Assembly: GCF_001983165.1 (NCBI RefSeq)
Contig: NZ_MNPU01000013.1
Location: forward strand, 1 to 64,000
Direction of reading: 5' to 3'
From: Pseudomonas gessardii
GTDB taxonomy: Bacteria > Pseudomonadota > Gammaproteobacteria > Pseudomonadales > Pseudomonadaceae
Length of the DNA: 64,000 nt
The notes under the pieces were generated by a model. It saw only the letters and a program-made list of their open reading frames with translations, searched no databases and had not been told where the DNA came from. The position numbers and the translations under genes were made by a program. The first letter of the stretch is position 1; each line of letters opens with the position of its first letter. This document shows positions 19,606 through 28,152 of this stretch, piece by piece.

Positions 19606-20613
19606 TCAGATATTACTCTCGGTAAACTTTTCGTAATACAGCTGAACGCCATCAAGTGCCTGTTCTTGCAGCCAGTTCTTGATCGATTCGACCATTGGCG
19701 GGGGGCCGCACACGTACATATCGGCCGATTTATCCCGCAATTCGGCCAGGTCGAAATGCTCGGTCAAATAGCCGCGCTTGCCGGGCCACTGCGGCGCTGG
19801 GTCGCTGAGCACTTCGGTGTAGCGAAACCCCGGGATGGATCGGGCATACGCCTTGATACGCTCGGCCTCGCACAAATCCTCGGCCCCGCGCACCCCGTAA
19901 TACAGGTGCACCGGTTGCTCGCAGCCGCGCTCGGCTAATTCATCGAGCATCCCCAAGAGTGCCGACAATCCGGTGCCGCCGGCCACCAGCACCAGTGGCT
20001 GGGTGACGTGCCGCAGATAAAACGCACCCAGCGGTGCCTCCAGTCGCAGTTCATCGCCGACCTGGCAGCGTTCGCGGATGTAATTGCTCATCACCCCGTC
20101 CGGCAGCAGGCGGATCAGAAACTGCAAACGGTTGCCCGGGCGGTTGGCAAAAGAGTACGAGCGCTGACTATCGGTGCCGGGAATCGACAGCCGGGCGTAC
20201 TGGCCTGGCAGAAAATCCAGGGCCTGCTCCAGTTGCACCGACAAAATCGCCGTGCTGGCCGACACCTGTTGCACCTCGCACACCCTGGCGCTGACCTGCA
20301 CCGGCCCTGGCGCATTGCACAGGCTCGAATCGAAATCGAAGTAAAACGCCGCATCCGATTGGACTCGGGTCTGGCAACTGAGCATCTTGCGCTGTTGCAG
20401 GTCGAGGCTGGACAGGGCCTCGTCGTCCACATAATCCTGGCTGTAGTCGCCGGACTCGCAGCGCCCCTGGCAGGTGCCGCACACGCCTTCGCGGCAATCG
20501 AGGGGGATCTTGATGCCGTTGCGTAGCGCCGCATCCAGCAGGATCTCGTTGGCGCTCACCGGGAAGAACAAGGTCTTGCCGTCGGCAAAACTGAAGGCCA
20601 CTTTGTGATTCAT
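19606..20613 (-). CDS. antC: Anthranilate 1,2-dioxygenase, electron-transfer reductase
   Basis: This 335-residue reductase carries electrons from NADH to the AntAB oxygenase. The N-terminal plant-type [2Fe-2S] domain has C40, C45, C48 and C80. An FAD-binding segment (RSYSFANRPG) and an NAD domain (LVLVAGGTGLSALLGML; CGPPPMVESI) follow. The layout equals BenC/AntC of the Rieske dioxygenase family. The assignment to anthranilate rather than benzoate rests on the linked AntR and on the kyn and cat genes around it. It is third in antABC. Confidence 0.92.
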   Translation of the reverse strand: MNHKVAFSFADGKTLFFPVSANEILLDAALRNGIKIPLDCREGVCGTCQGRCESGDYSQDYVDDEALSSLDLQQRKMLSCQTRVQSDAAFYFDFDSSLCNAPGPVQVSARVCEVQQVSASTAILSVQLEQALDFLPGQYARLSIPGTDSQRSYSFANRPGNRLQFLIRLLPDGVMSNYIRERCQVGDELRLEAPLGAFYLRHVTQPLVLVAGGTGLSALLGMLDELAERGCEQPVHLYYGVRGAEDLCEAERIKAYARSIPGFRYTEVLSDPAPQWPGKRGYLTEHFDLAELRDKSADMYVCGPPPMVESIKNWLQEQALDGVQLYYEKFTESNI

Positions 20614-20661
20614 CCACCGTTCTCCATGGATATTTTGCGTATTCGCCGTGGGAGGGCAACG

Positions 20662-21156
20662 TCAGAGGTGGTAGAAATCCAGCACCGAGTTGATGGTGTC
20701 GTTGAGCAGCAATGCGTGCTTGCGCGTGATCAGCCAACTGTCGCCATGGGGCTTGAGGCTATAGGTGGCGTGGCCATAGAACTGCTCCGACATCGCCAAC
20801 CGATAAAACAGCGTGTGCCAGTTCAGCCGCACCTCCAGGCAGCCATCAGCCTGCTCGGCAATCCGTACGTTATTGATCAGGTGCAAGGTGCGCGGCATGG
20901 GGGTGGCGGACGCCGCCTTGCCGGTGCGCAGGCGGAACACCCGGTCTTCCAGGCCCGAACGGTTGGCGTAGTAGATCAGCGACATCTCGCGCTTGGGGTC
21001 GCGGGTGTAGACGTGCTCCGAATCCCATTGCGGCAGGTGGAACTCACTCTGCGGGTCGAACAACTGCACATAGGCGTCCCAGTCCTGGGCGTCGCACAGC
21101 TCGGATTTGCGGTAGAAAAACTGCTCGATCTGATACTGCAATGGCGCGTTCATCAT
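20662..21156 (-). CDS. antB: Anthranilate 1,2-dioxygenase small (beta) subunit
   Basis: This protein of 163-164 residues belongs to the ring-hydroxylating dioxygenase beta family (SnoaL/NTF2 fold). It has no cofactor and shapes the alpha3beta3 oxygenase. The sequence starts with two adjacent ATGs (21156 and 21153). GAGGTG precedes both, and the second has the more usual spacing. The first ATG overlaps the antA stop, so translation is coupled. Confidence 0.92.
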   Translation of the reverse strand: MMNAPLQYQIEQFFYRKSELCDAQDWDAYVQLFDPQSEFHLPQWDSEHVYTRDPKREMSLIYYANRSGLEDRVFRLRTGKAASATPMPRTLHLINNVRIAEQADGCLEVRLNWHTLFYRLAMSEQFYGHATYSLKPHGDSWLITRKHALLLNDTINSVLDFYHL

Positions 21157-22544
21157 TTCACCTCGTGCAGTTTCAAGGATTGTGCGTCCAGACCGTCCAG
21201 CAGGAAGGTCTGCCAGTTGCGGTGCTGGTTGACGTACAGCCCTTCGTGGGTGAATTCGGTGCCGGTCATGGCCGGTTGGATGCCGATGGCCTCGCTGTTG
21301 GGCGTCGGCCCGGTTGCCCAGCGATGGCTGCCCCGGGAGATATCGCTCCAGCGTTCCAGGCGGCCCTGGAAGCCGCGCTGGGCTTCGCGAAATTCCACCA
21401 GGTCATCCGGGGTGCCCATGCCGGACACGTTGAAGAAGTCTTCAAACTGGCGGATACGGTTTTCGCGGTCAGCGTCGGATTCGTGCTTGACCCCCAGGCA
21501 CTGGCTGATGATCTCGGTCTTGTTCCACGCCACCGGGCGGATGATGCGCAGTTGCGAGCTGATCTGGTCGAGGAAGAACAGGCTCGGGTACACGTTGAGG
21601 TTGCGCAGGCGGTGCATCATCCACTCGGCCTTTTGCTGGCCGTGCTCTGCCACCAGGCGCGGCATGATGGTGGCGTAGCCGGAGCGCACGCTGGGGTTGG
21701 GCATGTCGCTGAACAACACGCTATGGCCGTTGTTGAAGGCAAACCAGCCGTCATCGGTGTTGGCATCGCCGGCGCCGAGTTTGCTGTAGTCCAGGGTGCT
21801 GCCGGAGGCGCTGCCGTTCTCCATGTTGACCTGCTGGCGATGCTGCACCGTGGCCACGTAGTTATAGTGCACGGTGCTGACGTGGTAGCCGTCCAGGCCG
21901 TTTTCGTTTTGCAGCTTCCAGTTGCCGTCGTAGGTGTAGGCCGACTTGCCGGGCAGCACCTCCAGCTCACCGGTGGCGGATTGCGCGACCATCATGTCGA
22001 AGAACACTTTGGCGTCGCCGAGGAAGTCTTGCAGGCTGTCGGTGCCGTGCACGTCGAGGCTGATAAACACAAAGCCCTTGTAGCTTTCGATGCGCGCCTT
22101 CTTCAGGCCGCGGGTGGCCTTGTCGAAACCTTCCGGGTATTCCCCCGGCGCCTTGACCTTCACCAGGCGCCCGTCGCTCTTGTAGCACCAGGCGTGGAAC
22201 GGGCAGGTAAAGGTGGACTGGTTGCCCTTGCCGACGCGGGTCAGGGTGGTGCCGCGATGTTGGCAGGCGTTGATCAGGGCATTGAGCTGGCCTTCGCCGT
22301 CGCGGGTGATGATCATCGGCTGGCGCCCGGCGCGCATCGTCACGAAGTCATGGTTGTTGGCCAGTTCGCTTTCGTGGCAGGCGTAGATCCAGTTCTTCTC
22401 GAAGATCAGTTCCATCTCCAGGTCGAACAGCTCGGGCTCGGTGAACATGTCACGGGCGATGCGGAACACACCCTCGGCCGGACGGAAATCCAGGCAGCTT
22501 TCGATAAACGTTTTCCACTGCTCGACGCTTCTTGCACCACTCAT
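21153..22544 (-). CDS. antA: Anthranilate 1,2-dioxygenase large (alpha) subunit
   Basis: This 463-residue catalytic subunit converts anthranilate, O2 and NADH to catechol, CO2 and ammonia. The Rieske cluster ligands are C94, H96, C114 and H117 (CQHRG, CPFHAWC). The mononuclear iron site is marked by NGLDGYHVSTVH with D218, H221 and H226. The start at 22544 (MSGARSVEQW) has AAAAGG eight bases upstream. A GTG nine bases earlier is in frame but overlaps that site. The gene is divergent from antR. Confidence 0.94.
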   Translation of the reverse strand: MSGARSVEQWKTFIESCLDFRPAEGVFRIARDMFTEPELFDLEMELIFEKNWIYACHESELANNHDFVTMRAGRQPMIITRDGEGQLNALINACQHRGTTLTRVGKGNQSTFTCPFHAWCYKSDGRLVKVKAPGEYPEGFDKATRGLKKARIESYKGFVFISLDVHGTDSLQDFLGDAKVFFDMMVAQSATGELEVLPGKSAYTYDGNWKLQNENGLDGYHVSTVHYNYVATVQHRQQVNMENGSASGSTLDYSKLGAGDANTDDGWFAFNNGHSVLFSDMPNPSVRSGYATIMPRLVAEHGQQKAEWMMHRLRNLNVYPSLFFLDQISSQLRIIRPVAWNKTEIISQCLGVKHESDADRENRIRQFEDFFNVSGMGTPDDLVEFREAQRGFQGRLERWSDISRGSHRWATGPTPNSEAIGIQPAMTGTEFTHEGLYVNQHRNWQTFLLDGLDAQSLKLHEVK

Positions 22545-22853
22545 GGGAGGCACCTTTTATTGGGTAGCTAATCGGTGGTTCATTAGAGGCGGGCAGGGGG
22601 GCGGCCAGCTATCCGCTTAGTGGGGGAAGATGGGCCGCATAGTTGGGGAGCAAGTACCCACTTGGGTGCAACGCCGCCGGGGAATGCGCTACTGTCTGGC
22701 CAGGCAATGGTCGTAAAAGCCGGTTTCTTATCCACATAGTCGACGCTCGTTATCCACTCAGTGGGCAAGTGCGCGAGGTGGCGCAGAACTTGCCTTGATC
22801 CACCGGACGCGCCGTCAGAGCGCGCTGGCCACAACCGCCGTGAGTGCACCCTG
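22545..22853. promoter_or_regulatory. antA-antR divergent control region
   Basis: These 309 bases must hold the promoters of antABC (left) and antR (right). At 22656-22667 there is a perfect inverted repeat, ACCCA-CT-TGGGT, flanked by TGCA on its right. Read toward antA this gives TGCA-N7-GGGTA, close to the TGCA-N6-GGNTA half-site described for XylS-type AraC regulators. It is the best candidate for an AntR site. No other gene is seen. Confidence 0.5.
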
Positions 22854-23855
22854 ATGAGTAGCCATACACGCGATATCCGTATTGAACGTTTCGACCTTGA
22901 AGGTGCCCGCAGCTGGATGTCCGGCATCTGCGGGCCCCATCGCCTGGAAACCACCGCGCCTGCGCGCCTGCGCTTCCACCACAGTGCCAATGTGTTCAAG
23001 TCCCGCGCCACCACGCTGGGGGTGATCGAATATGGCACCGACGTGACCATCGATATCGAAGACGCCGAACACTTTCGCAGCTACAGCCTGAGCCTGCCGC
23101 TGGTGGGCGAGCAGGAGTTGAGCAAGGGCGGCCAGCGCTTGAGTTCCAACCGCGACCAGGGCGTGATCATCTCGCCCAATGAACACCAGGTGCTGGCGAT
23201 CTCCGGCGACTGCCGCAAGTTGCAGGTGGTGATCACCCGCGCGGCGATGAGCGAAATCCTGGAGGGCCTGTTACAGCGGCCGATTGATGCGCCGTTGCGC
23301 TTTGAAGCGGTGATGGATGCGGTGCAGGGTGCACCGGCGGCGTGGTGGCGCATGGCGCGGCACGTTATCGCGGAGCTGGAACACAGCAGCGAGCTGTATG
23401 ACCAGGCCGCGTTTACCCGGGACCTGGAAAGCTCGCTGATCAAGGGCCTGATCCTGGCCCAGCCGAACAACTACTCCGAAGAACTGCGCGACGTGCTGGG
23501 CGTGAAGTTGCCCCACTACCTGATCCGCGCCCGCCAATATATCCACGATAACGCCCGCGAAGCGCTGCACCTGGAAGACCTGGAGGCGGCCACCGGGGTG
23601 TCGCGGTTCAAGCTGTTCGATGCGTTTCGCAAATACTTCGCCCTGTCCCCCATGGCCTACTTGAAAAAGTACCGCCTGGGCGCGGTGCGCCAGGAGATTC
23701 TGGAGCATGGGGCAACCCGCACCATCTCCGAAATCGCCCTGGGCTGGGGTTTTACCCACCTGGGAAGGTTTTCGGCGGAGTACCGCAAACTGTTCGACGA
23801 ATCCCCCAGCCAGACGCTGCAACGTAACGGTGCGCGGCGCATGCGCGGTGCCTGA
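22854..23855 (+). CDS. antR: AraC/XylS-family activator of antABC
   Basis: This 333-residue protein has an N-terminal effector region of the cupin-like AraC-binding type and two C-terminal HTH motifs (HLEDLEAATGVSRFKLFDAF; TISEIALGWGFTHLGRFSAEYRKLF). The second is the classic AraC signature. It is divergent from antABC, as in other pseudomonads, and is expected to activate them with anthranilate. The start at 22854 (MSSHTRDIRIERF) is chosen over the upstream in-frame ATG at 22761 because that extension has no family-like sequence. No good ribosome site is visible. Confidence 0.88.
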   Translation: MSSHTRDIRIERFDLEGARSWMSGICGPHRLETTAPARLRFHHSANVFKSRATTLGVIEYGTDVTIDIEDAEHFRSYSLSLPLVGEQELSKGGQRLSSNRDQGVIISPNEHQVLAISGDCRKLQVVITRAAMSEILEGLLQRPIDAPLRFEAVMDAVQGAPAAWWRMARHVIAELEHSSELYDQAAFTRDLESSLIKGLILAQPNNYSEELRDVLGVKLPHYLIRARQYIHDNAREALHLEDLEAATGVSRFKLFDAFRKYFALSPMAYLKKYRLGAVRQEILEHGATRTISEIALGWGFTHLGRFSAEYRKLFDESPSQTLQRNGARRMRGA

Positions 23856-23873
23856 ACACACTGCAGATCAAAA

Positions 23874-23963
23874 TGTAGGAGCTGGCTTGCCTGCGATAGC
23901 GGTGGGGCAGTCAAAGAATCTGGTGACTGATCCACCGCTATCGCAGGCAAGCCAGCTCCCACA
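23874..23963. repeat. REP doublet between antR and catR
   Basis: TGTAGGAGCTGGCTTGCCTG and the complementary GGCAAGCCAGCTCCCACA bracket a centre with a second inverted pair, AGCGGTGG/CCACCGCT. It fills the gap between two convergent regulator genes and may end both transcripts. Confidence 0.85.
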
Positions 23964-23988
23964 GGGTATTAGTGGTGGCTGGGCTGTT

Positions 23989-24864
23989 TCAGATCAGCTC
24001 TTCCACCAGTTGCAAGCAATGACCCAGCCCCGGCGACTGATCATTAACCCGCCGGCTGAGAATGATCGGCGACGTCGCGGTGGCCTCGACAATCGGCGTA
24101 TAGCCGATATCCGCCCGGTGCAGCATCTGCACCGAGGCCGGCACCAGCGTCACCCCCATGCCGGCCCCGACCAGGCCAATGGCGGTCTGCAACTCATTGG
24201 TCCATTGCGCCACCTTGATCGCCAGGCCATGGGTGTCGAACAGTGCGATCACATGGTCGGCATAGCTGGGGCGCGGGTTGCCGGGGTACAGCACCAGTGG
24301 CTCGGCGGCCAGTTGCGCGAGGGTCACCGGTGCGCCCAGCAGCGGGTGCCCGGCCGGCAACACCGCCACCAGCCGATCCTCCACCAGCACGCGTTGGACA
24401 ATGGCCGGGTCATCAATGCGAATCCGCCCGAACCCCACATCGATGCGCCCGGCCTTGAGCGCCTCGACCTGTTGCAGGGTGGTCATCTCCGCCAGGCCCA
24501 ATTCCAGCTCCAGCGCGTCATGGCTGCGCAGGCGGCGGATCAGCTCTGGCAGCACGCCATACAGGGTCGAGGGGGCAAAGCCGATCCCCAGCCAGGTCTT
24601 CTGCCCCAGGCCGATGCGCCGGGTGTTGTCGCAGGTCTTGGTCAATTGCTCCAGCAGCACATTGGCGTGTTCATAGAAGTAGCGCCCGGCTTCGGTCAGC
24701 CGCAACGGCCGGCCACGCTCCAGCAGGACCACGCCCAACTCGTCTTCCAATTGCTGGATCTGCCGGCTCAACGGCGGCTGGGCGATATGCAGGCGTTCGG
24801 CGGCGCGGGTGAAGTTCAGGGTTTCCCCCAGCACCTGGAAGTAACGCAAGTGGCGCAGTTCCAT
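23989..24864 (-). CDS. catR: CatR, LysR-family activator of catBCA
   Basis: This 291-residue protein begins MELRHLRYFQVLGETLNFTRAA and has the LysR HTH with IAQPPLSRQIQQLEDELG. This is the CatR/BenM branch, which responds to cis,cis-muconate. The start at 24864 is set by GAGAGGA six bases upstream; the frame is open further upstream, but there it would run through the control region and catB. It is divergent from catB with 114 bases between. Confidence 0.92.
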   Translation of the reverse strand: MELRHLRYFQVLGETLNFTRAAERLHIAQPPLSRQIQQLEDELGVVLLERGRPLRLTEAGRYFYEHANVLLEQLTKTCDNTRRIGLGQKTWLGIGFAPSTLYGVLPELIRRLRSHDALELELGLAEMTTLQQVEALKAGRIDVGFGRIRIDDPAIVQRVLVEDRLVAVLPAGHPLLGAPVTLAQLAAEPLVLYPGNPRPSYADHVIALFDTHGLAIKVAQWTNELQTAIGLVGAGMGVTLVPASVQMLHRADIGYTPIVEATATSPIILSRRVNDQSPGLGHCLQLVEELI

Positions 24865-24877
24865 ACGGGTTCCTCTC

Positions 24878-24892
24878 ATACCTTGAGGGTAT
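24878..24892. promoter_or_regulatory. Probable CatR binding site
   Basis: ATACC-TTGAG-GGTAT is a perfect dyad with the LysR T-N11-A spacing. It lies 14 bases outside the catR start and 87 bases before catB, the usual place for the recognition site in catR-catB promoters. Confidence 0.75.
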
Positions 24893-24978
24893 TGTTCGAG
24901 ACCAATTCTATATTGGAAGCCAACAACAATGGGCGACAGAATCAAGCAAGACCTATAAAGAACCCAACGGGTATTGCC

Positions 24979-26106
24979 ATGCCGATTTGCGCCATCGAGT
25001 CGATCGAGACCATCATCGTCGATCTCCCCACCATCCGCCCGCACAAGCTGGCGATGCACACCATGCAAAACCAGACCCTGGTGATCATCCGCGTGCGTTG
25101 CGCCGACGGCACCGAAGGCATTGGCGAGTCCACCACCATCGGTGGCCTGAGCTACGGCAATGAAAGCCCCGACAGTATCAAGATCAATATCGACCAACAT
25201 TTTGCGCCGCTGCTGATCGGTCAGGATGCCAGCAATATCAACGCGGCGATGTTGCGCCTGGAGCGCAGCATCCGTGGCAATACCTTTGCCAAGTCCGGCA
25301 TTGAAAGCGCCTTGCTCGATGCCCTCGGCAAGCGCCTGGCTTTACCGGTCAGCGAACTGCTCGGCGGCCGCGTGCGCGATGCCTTGCCAGTGGCGTGGAC
25401 CCTGGCCAGCGGCAACACCGCAAAAGACATCGAAGAGGCCGAGAAGATGCTCGACCTACGCCGCCACCGCATCTTCAAGCTGAAGATCGGCGCCGGTGAA
25501 GTCAGCCAGGACCTGGCCCATGTGATCGCGATCAAACAAGCCCTGGGCGAGCGCGCCAGCGTGCGGGTGGACGTCAACCAGGCCTGGGACGAAGCCGTGG
25601 CCCTGCGCGCCTGCAAGGTGCTGGGCGATAACGGGATCGACCTGATCGAACAGCCGATCTCGCGCAATAACCGTGGCGGCATGGCCCGCCTCAACCTGTC
25701 GAGCCCGGCGCCGATCATGGCCGACGAATCCATCGAATGTGTCGAAGATGCCTTTAACCTGGCCCGCGAAGGCGCGGCCTCGGTGTTTGCCCTGAAGATC
25801 GCGAAAAACGGCGGCCCGCGCGCGGTGTTGCGCACGGCGGCGATTGCCGAAGCGGCGGGGATCGGCCTGTATGGCGGCACCATGCTCGAAGGCGGGATCG
25901 GCACCCTGGCGTCGGCCCATGCATTTCTCACCCTGAACAAACTGGCGTGGGACACCGAGCTGTTCGGGCCGCTGCTGCTCACCGAAGATATTCTTACCGA
26001 GCCGCTGGTGTATCGCGATTTCCACCTGCATGTCTCGACCGCCCCGGGCCTGGGCCTGGCCATCGATGAGGAACGCCTGGCGTTCTTCCGTCGTGACAAA
26101 CATTAA
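24979..26106 (+). CDS. catB: Muconate cycloisomerase
   Basis: This 375-residue enolase-superfamily enzyme turns cis,cis-muconate into muconolactone. The catalytic lysine pair is K167-x-K169 (KLKIG). The Mn ligands are D198, E224 and D249, the numbering known for the P. putida enzyme. The start at 24979 (MPICAIES) gives the normal length. The frame is open far upstream, across the catR gene in antisense, and that part is not coding. It is first in catBCA; catC follows after 13 bases. Confidence 0.95.
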   Translation: MPICAIESIETIIVDLPTIRPHKLAMHTMQNQTLVIIRVRCADGTEGIGESTTIGGLSYGNESPDSIKINIDQHFAPLLIGQDASNINAAMLRLERSIRGNTFAKSGIESALLDALGKRLALPVSELLGGRVRDALPVAWTLASGNTAKDIEEAEKMLDLRRHRIFKLKIGAGEVSQDLAHVIAIKQALGERASVRVDVNQAWDEAVALRACKVLGDNGIDLIEQPISRNNRGGMARLNLSSPAPIMADESIECVEDAFNLAREGAASVFALKIAKNGGPRAVLRTAAIAEAAGIGLYGGTMLEGGIGTLASAHAFLTLNKLAWDTELFGPLLLTEDILTEPLVYRDFHLHVSTAPGLGLAIDEERLAFFRRDKH

Positions 26107-26119
26107 GAGGACGCCTGCG

Positions 26120-26410
26120 ATGTTGTTTCACGTAAAAATGACCGTCAACCTGCCCGTGGACATGAACCCCGAGCGCGCGGCGGCCCTCAAGGCCGACGAA
26201 AAAGCCCTGGCCCAAGGCCTGCAGGCGCAGGGCAAATGGCGCCACCTGTGGCGCATCGCCGGGCTGTACGCCAACTACAGCGTGTTCGATGTCGACAGCG
26301 TGCAGGAACTGCATGACCTGTTGATGCAACTACCGCTCTATCCCTACATGGCCATCGAAGTGAATGCCCTGTGCCGGCATCCGTCGTCGATCCATGAGGA
26401 TGATCGCTGA
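26120..26410 (+). CDS. catC: Muconolactone delta-isomerase
   Basis: The product is 96 residues, the standard CatC size. It forms a small ferredoxin-like oligomer that isomerises muconolactone to 3-oxoadipate enol-lactone. MLFHVKMTVNLPVDM and the C-terminal LPLYPYMAIEVNALCRHPSS are diagnostic. The start follows GAGGACG. It lies between catB and catA; the later 3-oxoadipate genes (catD/pcaD, pcaIJ, pcaF) are not in this window. Confidence 0.95.
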   Translation: MLFHVKMTVNLPVDMNPERAAALKADEKALAQGLQAQGKWRHLWRIAGLYANYSVFDVDSVQELHDLLMQLPLYPYMAIEVNALCRHPSSIHEDDR

Positions 26411-26452
26411 GTCTGTCTAGCCACTTAATAATTACAAGATGAGGATTGCACC

Positions 26453-27382
26453 ATGTCCATTCGACTGTCCCAGACTGCCCATGCCCAGCGCTTTCTCGAA
26501 GAAGCCAGTGGCAACCTCAATGACGCCGGCAACCCACGGGCCAAGGCGCTGATCTACCGGATCCTGCGCGATACGGTGAATATCATCGAAGACCTGGAAG
26601 TGACCCCGGAAGAGTTCTGGAAGGCGGTCAACTACCTCAATGAACTGGGCAAGAACCAGGAAGCCGGGCTGCTTGCCGCAGGCCTGGGCCTGGAGCATTA
26701 CCTGGACCTGTTGATGGACGCCGCCGACGAGCAAGCTGGCAAGTCCGGCGGCACCCCGCGCACCATCGAAGGGCCGCTGTACGTGGCGGGTGCGCCGCTG
26801 TCTAAATACGAAGCACGCCTGGACGATGGCCTGGATACGGCTGTGCCGCTGTTTATGCGCGGGCAAGTGCGCGATGTCGACGGCAAGCCGTTGGCCGGGG
26901 CGATTGTGGATGTGTGGCAGGCCAACACCGGCGGGACTTACTCCTGGTTCGACCCATCGCAATCGGAGTTCAACCTGCGCCGCCGGATCGAGACCGATGC
27001 CCAGGGCAATTATCGTTTCCGTAGCATCGTGCCGTCTGGCTACGGCTGCCCACCGACCGGGCCGACCCAGCAGTTGCTCGATCAACTGGGGCGCCACGGC
27101 CAGCGACCGGCGCATATCCACTTCTTTATCTCGGCACCGGGGCATCGGCACCTGACCACGCAGATCAACCTGTCGGATGATCCGTATCTGCATGATGACT
27201 TTGCCTACGCGACGCGGGATGAGCTGATTGCCGAGATTCGCTTTAGCGAAGACCCGCAACTGGCGCGGGAGTTTGGCGTGGAGGGCAAGTTTGCGCAGAT
27301 CGATTTCGACTTCGAGTTGCAGCCGGCGGTGGCCCCGGTCGAGCAAAAGCGCATGCAACGCGTACGCGCCCTCGAAGACTAA
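26453..27382 (+). CDS. catA: Catechol 1,2-dioxygenase
   Basis: This 309-residue intradiol Fe(III) dioxygenase opens catechol to cis,cis-muconate. The iron ligands are visible as Y163 (GTYSWFD), Y197 (SGYGCPP), H221 and H223 (PAHIH). The N-terminal helical dimerisation region is typical of the CatA group. GAGGA precedes the ATG at 26453. It is third in catBCA, 42 bases after catC, and is followed by a large nested hairpin element. Confidence 0.95.
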   Translation: MSIRLSQTAHAQRFLEEASGNLNDAGNPRAKALIYRILRDTVNIIEDLEVTPEEFWKAVNYLNELGKNQEAGLLAAGLGLEHYLDLLMDAADEQAGKSGGTPRTIEGPLYVAGAPLSKYEARLDDGLDTAVPLFMRGQVRDVDGKPLAGAIVDVWQANTGGTYSWFDPSQSEFNLRRRIETDAQGNYRFRSIVPSGYGCPPTGPTQQLLDQLGRHGQRPAHIHFFISAPGHRHLTTQINLSDDPYLHDDFAYATRDELIAEIRFSEDPQLAREFGVEGKFAQIDFDFELQPAVAPVEQKRMQRVRALED

Positions 27383-27392
27383 ACGCAGTCAA

Positions 27393-27518
27393 ACCTGTGG
27401 CAGCTGGCTTTTGTGGGAGCTGGCTTGCCTGCGATAGTATCTCCTCGGTATTGCAGATAAACCGAGGTGTCTGTATCGCGGGCAAGCCCGGCTCCCACAA
27501 AAGCCAGCTCCCACAGGT
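27393..27518. repeat. Nested REP element after catA
   Basis: This is a 126-base near-palindrome. The outer arms ACCTGTGG...CAGCTGGCTTTTG and CAAAAGCCAGCTCCCACAGGT enclose a second full REP pair (TGTGGGAGCTGGCTTGCCTG with GCGGGCAAGCCCGGCTCCCA). It looks like one REP pair set inside another. It separates catA from the convergent kynR and may end both. Confidence 0.85.
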
Positions 27519-27535
27519 GATCGGCGGTGTTTTGG

Positions 27536-28009
27536 CTATTTGCGCACGACCAGGTCCAGCACCTCATCCCGATCCTTGATCTTCTGCAACACAATCTCCG
27601 AACGGATATCCATCACCCCCGCCGTGCGGTTGAGGTGGTTCACGATAAAGTCGGAAAAGTGCTTGAGGTTGCGCGCCTGCACCCGCAGCACGTAGTTGCT
27701 GGCGCCGGTGATCACATAGGCACTGGCCACTTCCGGCCAGCCCTGGACCTTCTTGATAAAGGTCTCGTGCCAGTCCTCCATATCCTGGCGCAACGACAGG
27801 TGGACGATGGCTTCCAGCTCGATCCCCAACTGCTCGGCATTGAGCACCGCGCGATAACCGCTGATCACCCCCTCACTCTCCAGTAGGCGCAAGCGACGCA
27901 GGCAGGCGGACGGCGACAGGGCGACTTTTTCCGCCAGTTCCTGGTTGCTGATACGGCCATCCTGTTGCAAGAAATACAGGAGGCGCAGGTCGGTGGCGTC
28001 GAGAATCAT
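27536..28009 (-). CDS. kynR: KynR, Lrp/AsnC-family regulator of kyn genes
   Basis: This 157-residue protein has an Lrp-type HTH in residues 1-50 (ISNQELAEKVALSPSACLRRLRLLESEG) and a C-terminal RAM domain (YVLRVQARNLKHFSDFI). The gene is divergent from kynU. In P. aeruginosa the equivalent gene kynR sits beside kynBU and answers to kynurenine. Here the kynBA operon it should also control is 10 kb away. Confidence 0.9.
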   Translation of the reverse strand: MILDATDLRLLYFLQQDGRISNQELAEKVALSPSACLRRLRLLESEGVISGYRAVLNAEQLGIELEAIVHLSLRQDMEDWHETFIKKVQGWPEVASAYVITGASNYVLRVQARNLKHFSDFIVNHLNRTAGVMDIRSEIVLQKIKDRDEVLDLVVRK

Positions 28010-28011
28010 GC

Positions 28012-28050
28012 TTAGAATTAATCCGCGTATTTGGAGGTTAAATTAGAATT
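28012..28050. promoter_or_regulatory. Direct repeats TTAGAATT in the kynR-kynU region
   Basis: TTAGAATTA at 28012 and TTAGAATT at 28043 are direct repeats 31 bases apart, about three turns of DNA. They sit directly upstream of kynR and within an A+T-rich 143-base divergent promoter region. Spaced A+T-rich repeats are common for Lrp-type regulators, so these may be KynR contacts. Confidence 0.45.
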
Positions 28051-28152
28051 TCCTACAGCTTATTAAGCCAGTTGTCGCGCACTTTGCACGAAAATTCTGC
28101 AAATCTTCGTTCATTATTTGGTCCATCGTCACCTATAAAAACAGGACTTTCC

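Noticed and set aside
23707..24978. Long upstream extension of the catB frame
   Set aside because: The frame happens to stay open through the antisense of catR and the CatR control region. Family length and the position of the dyad set the start at 24979.
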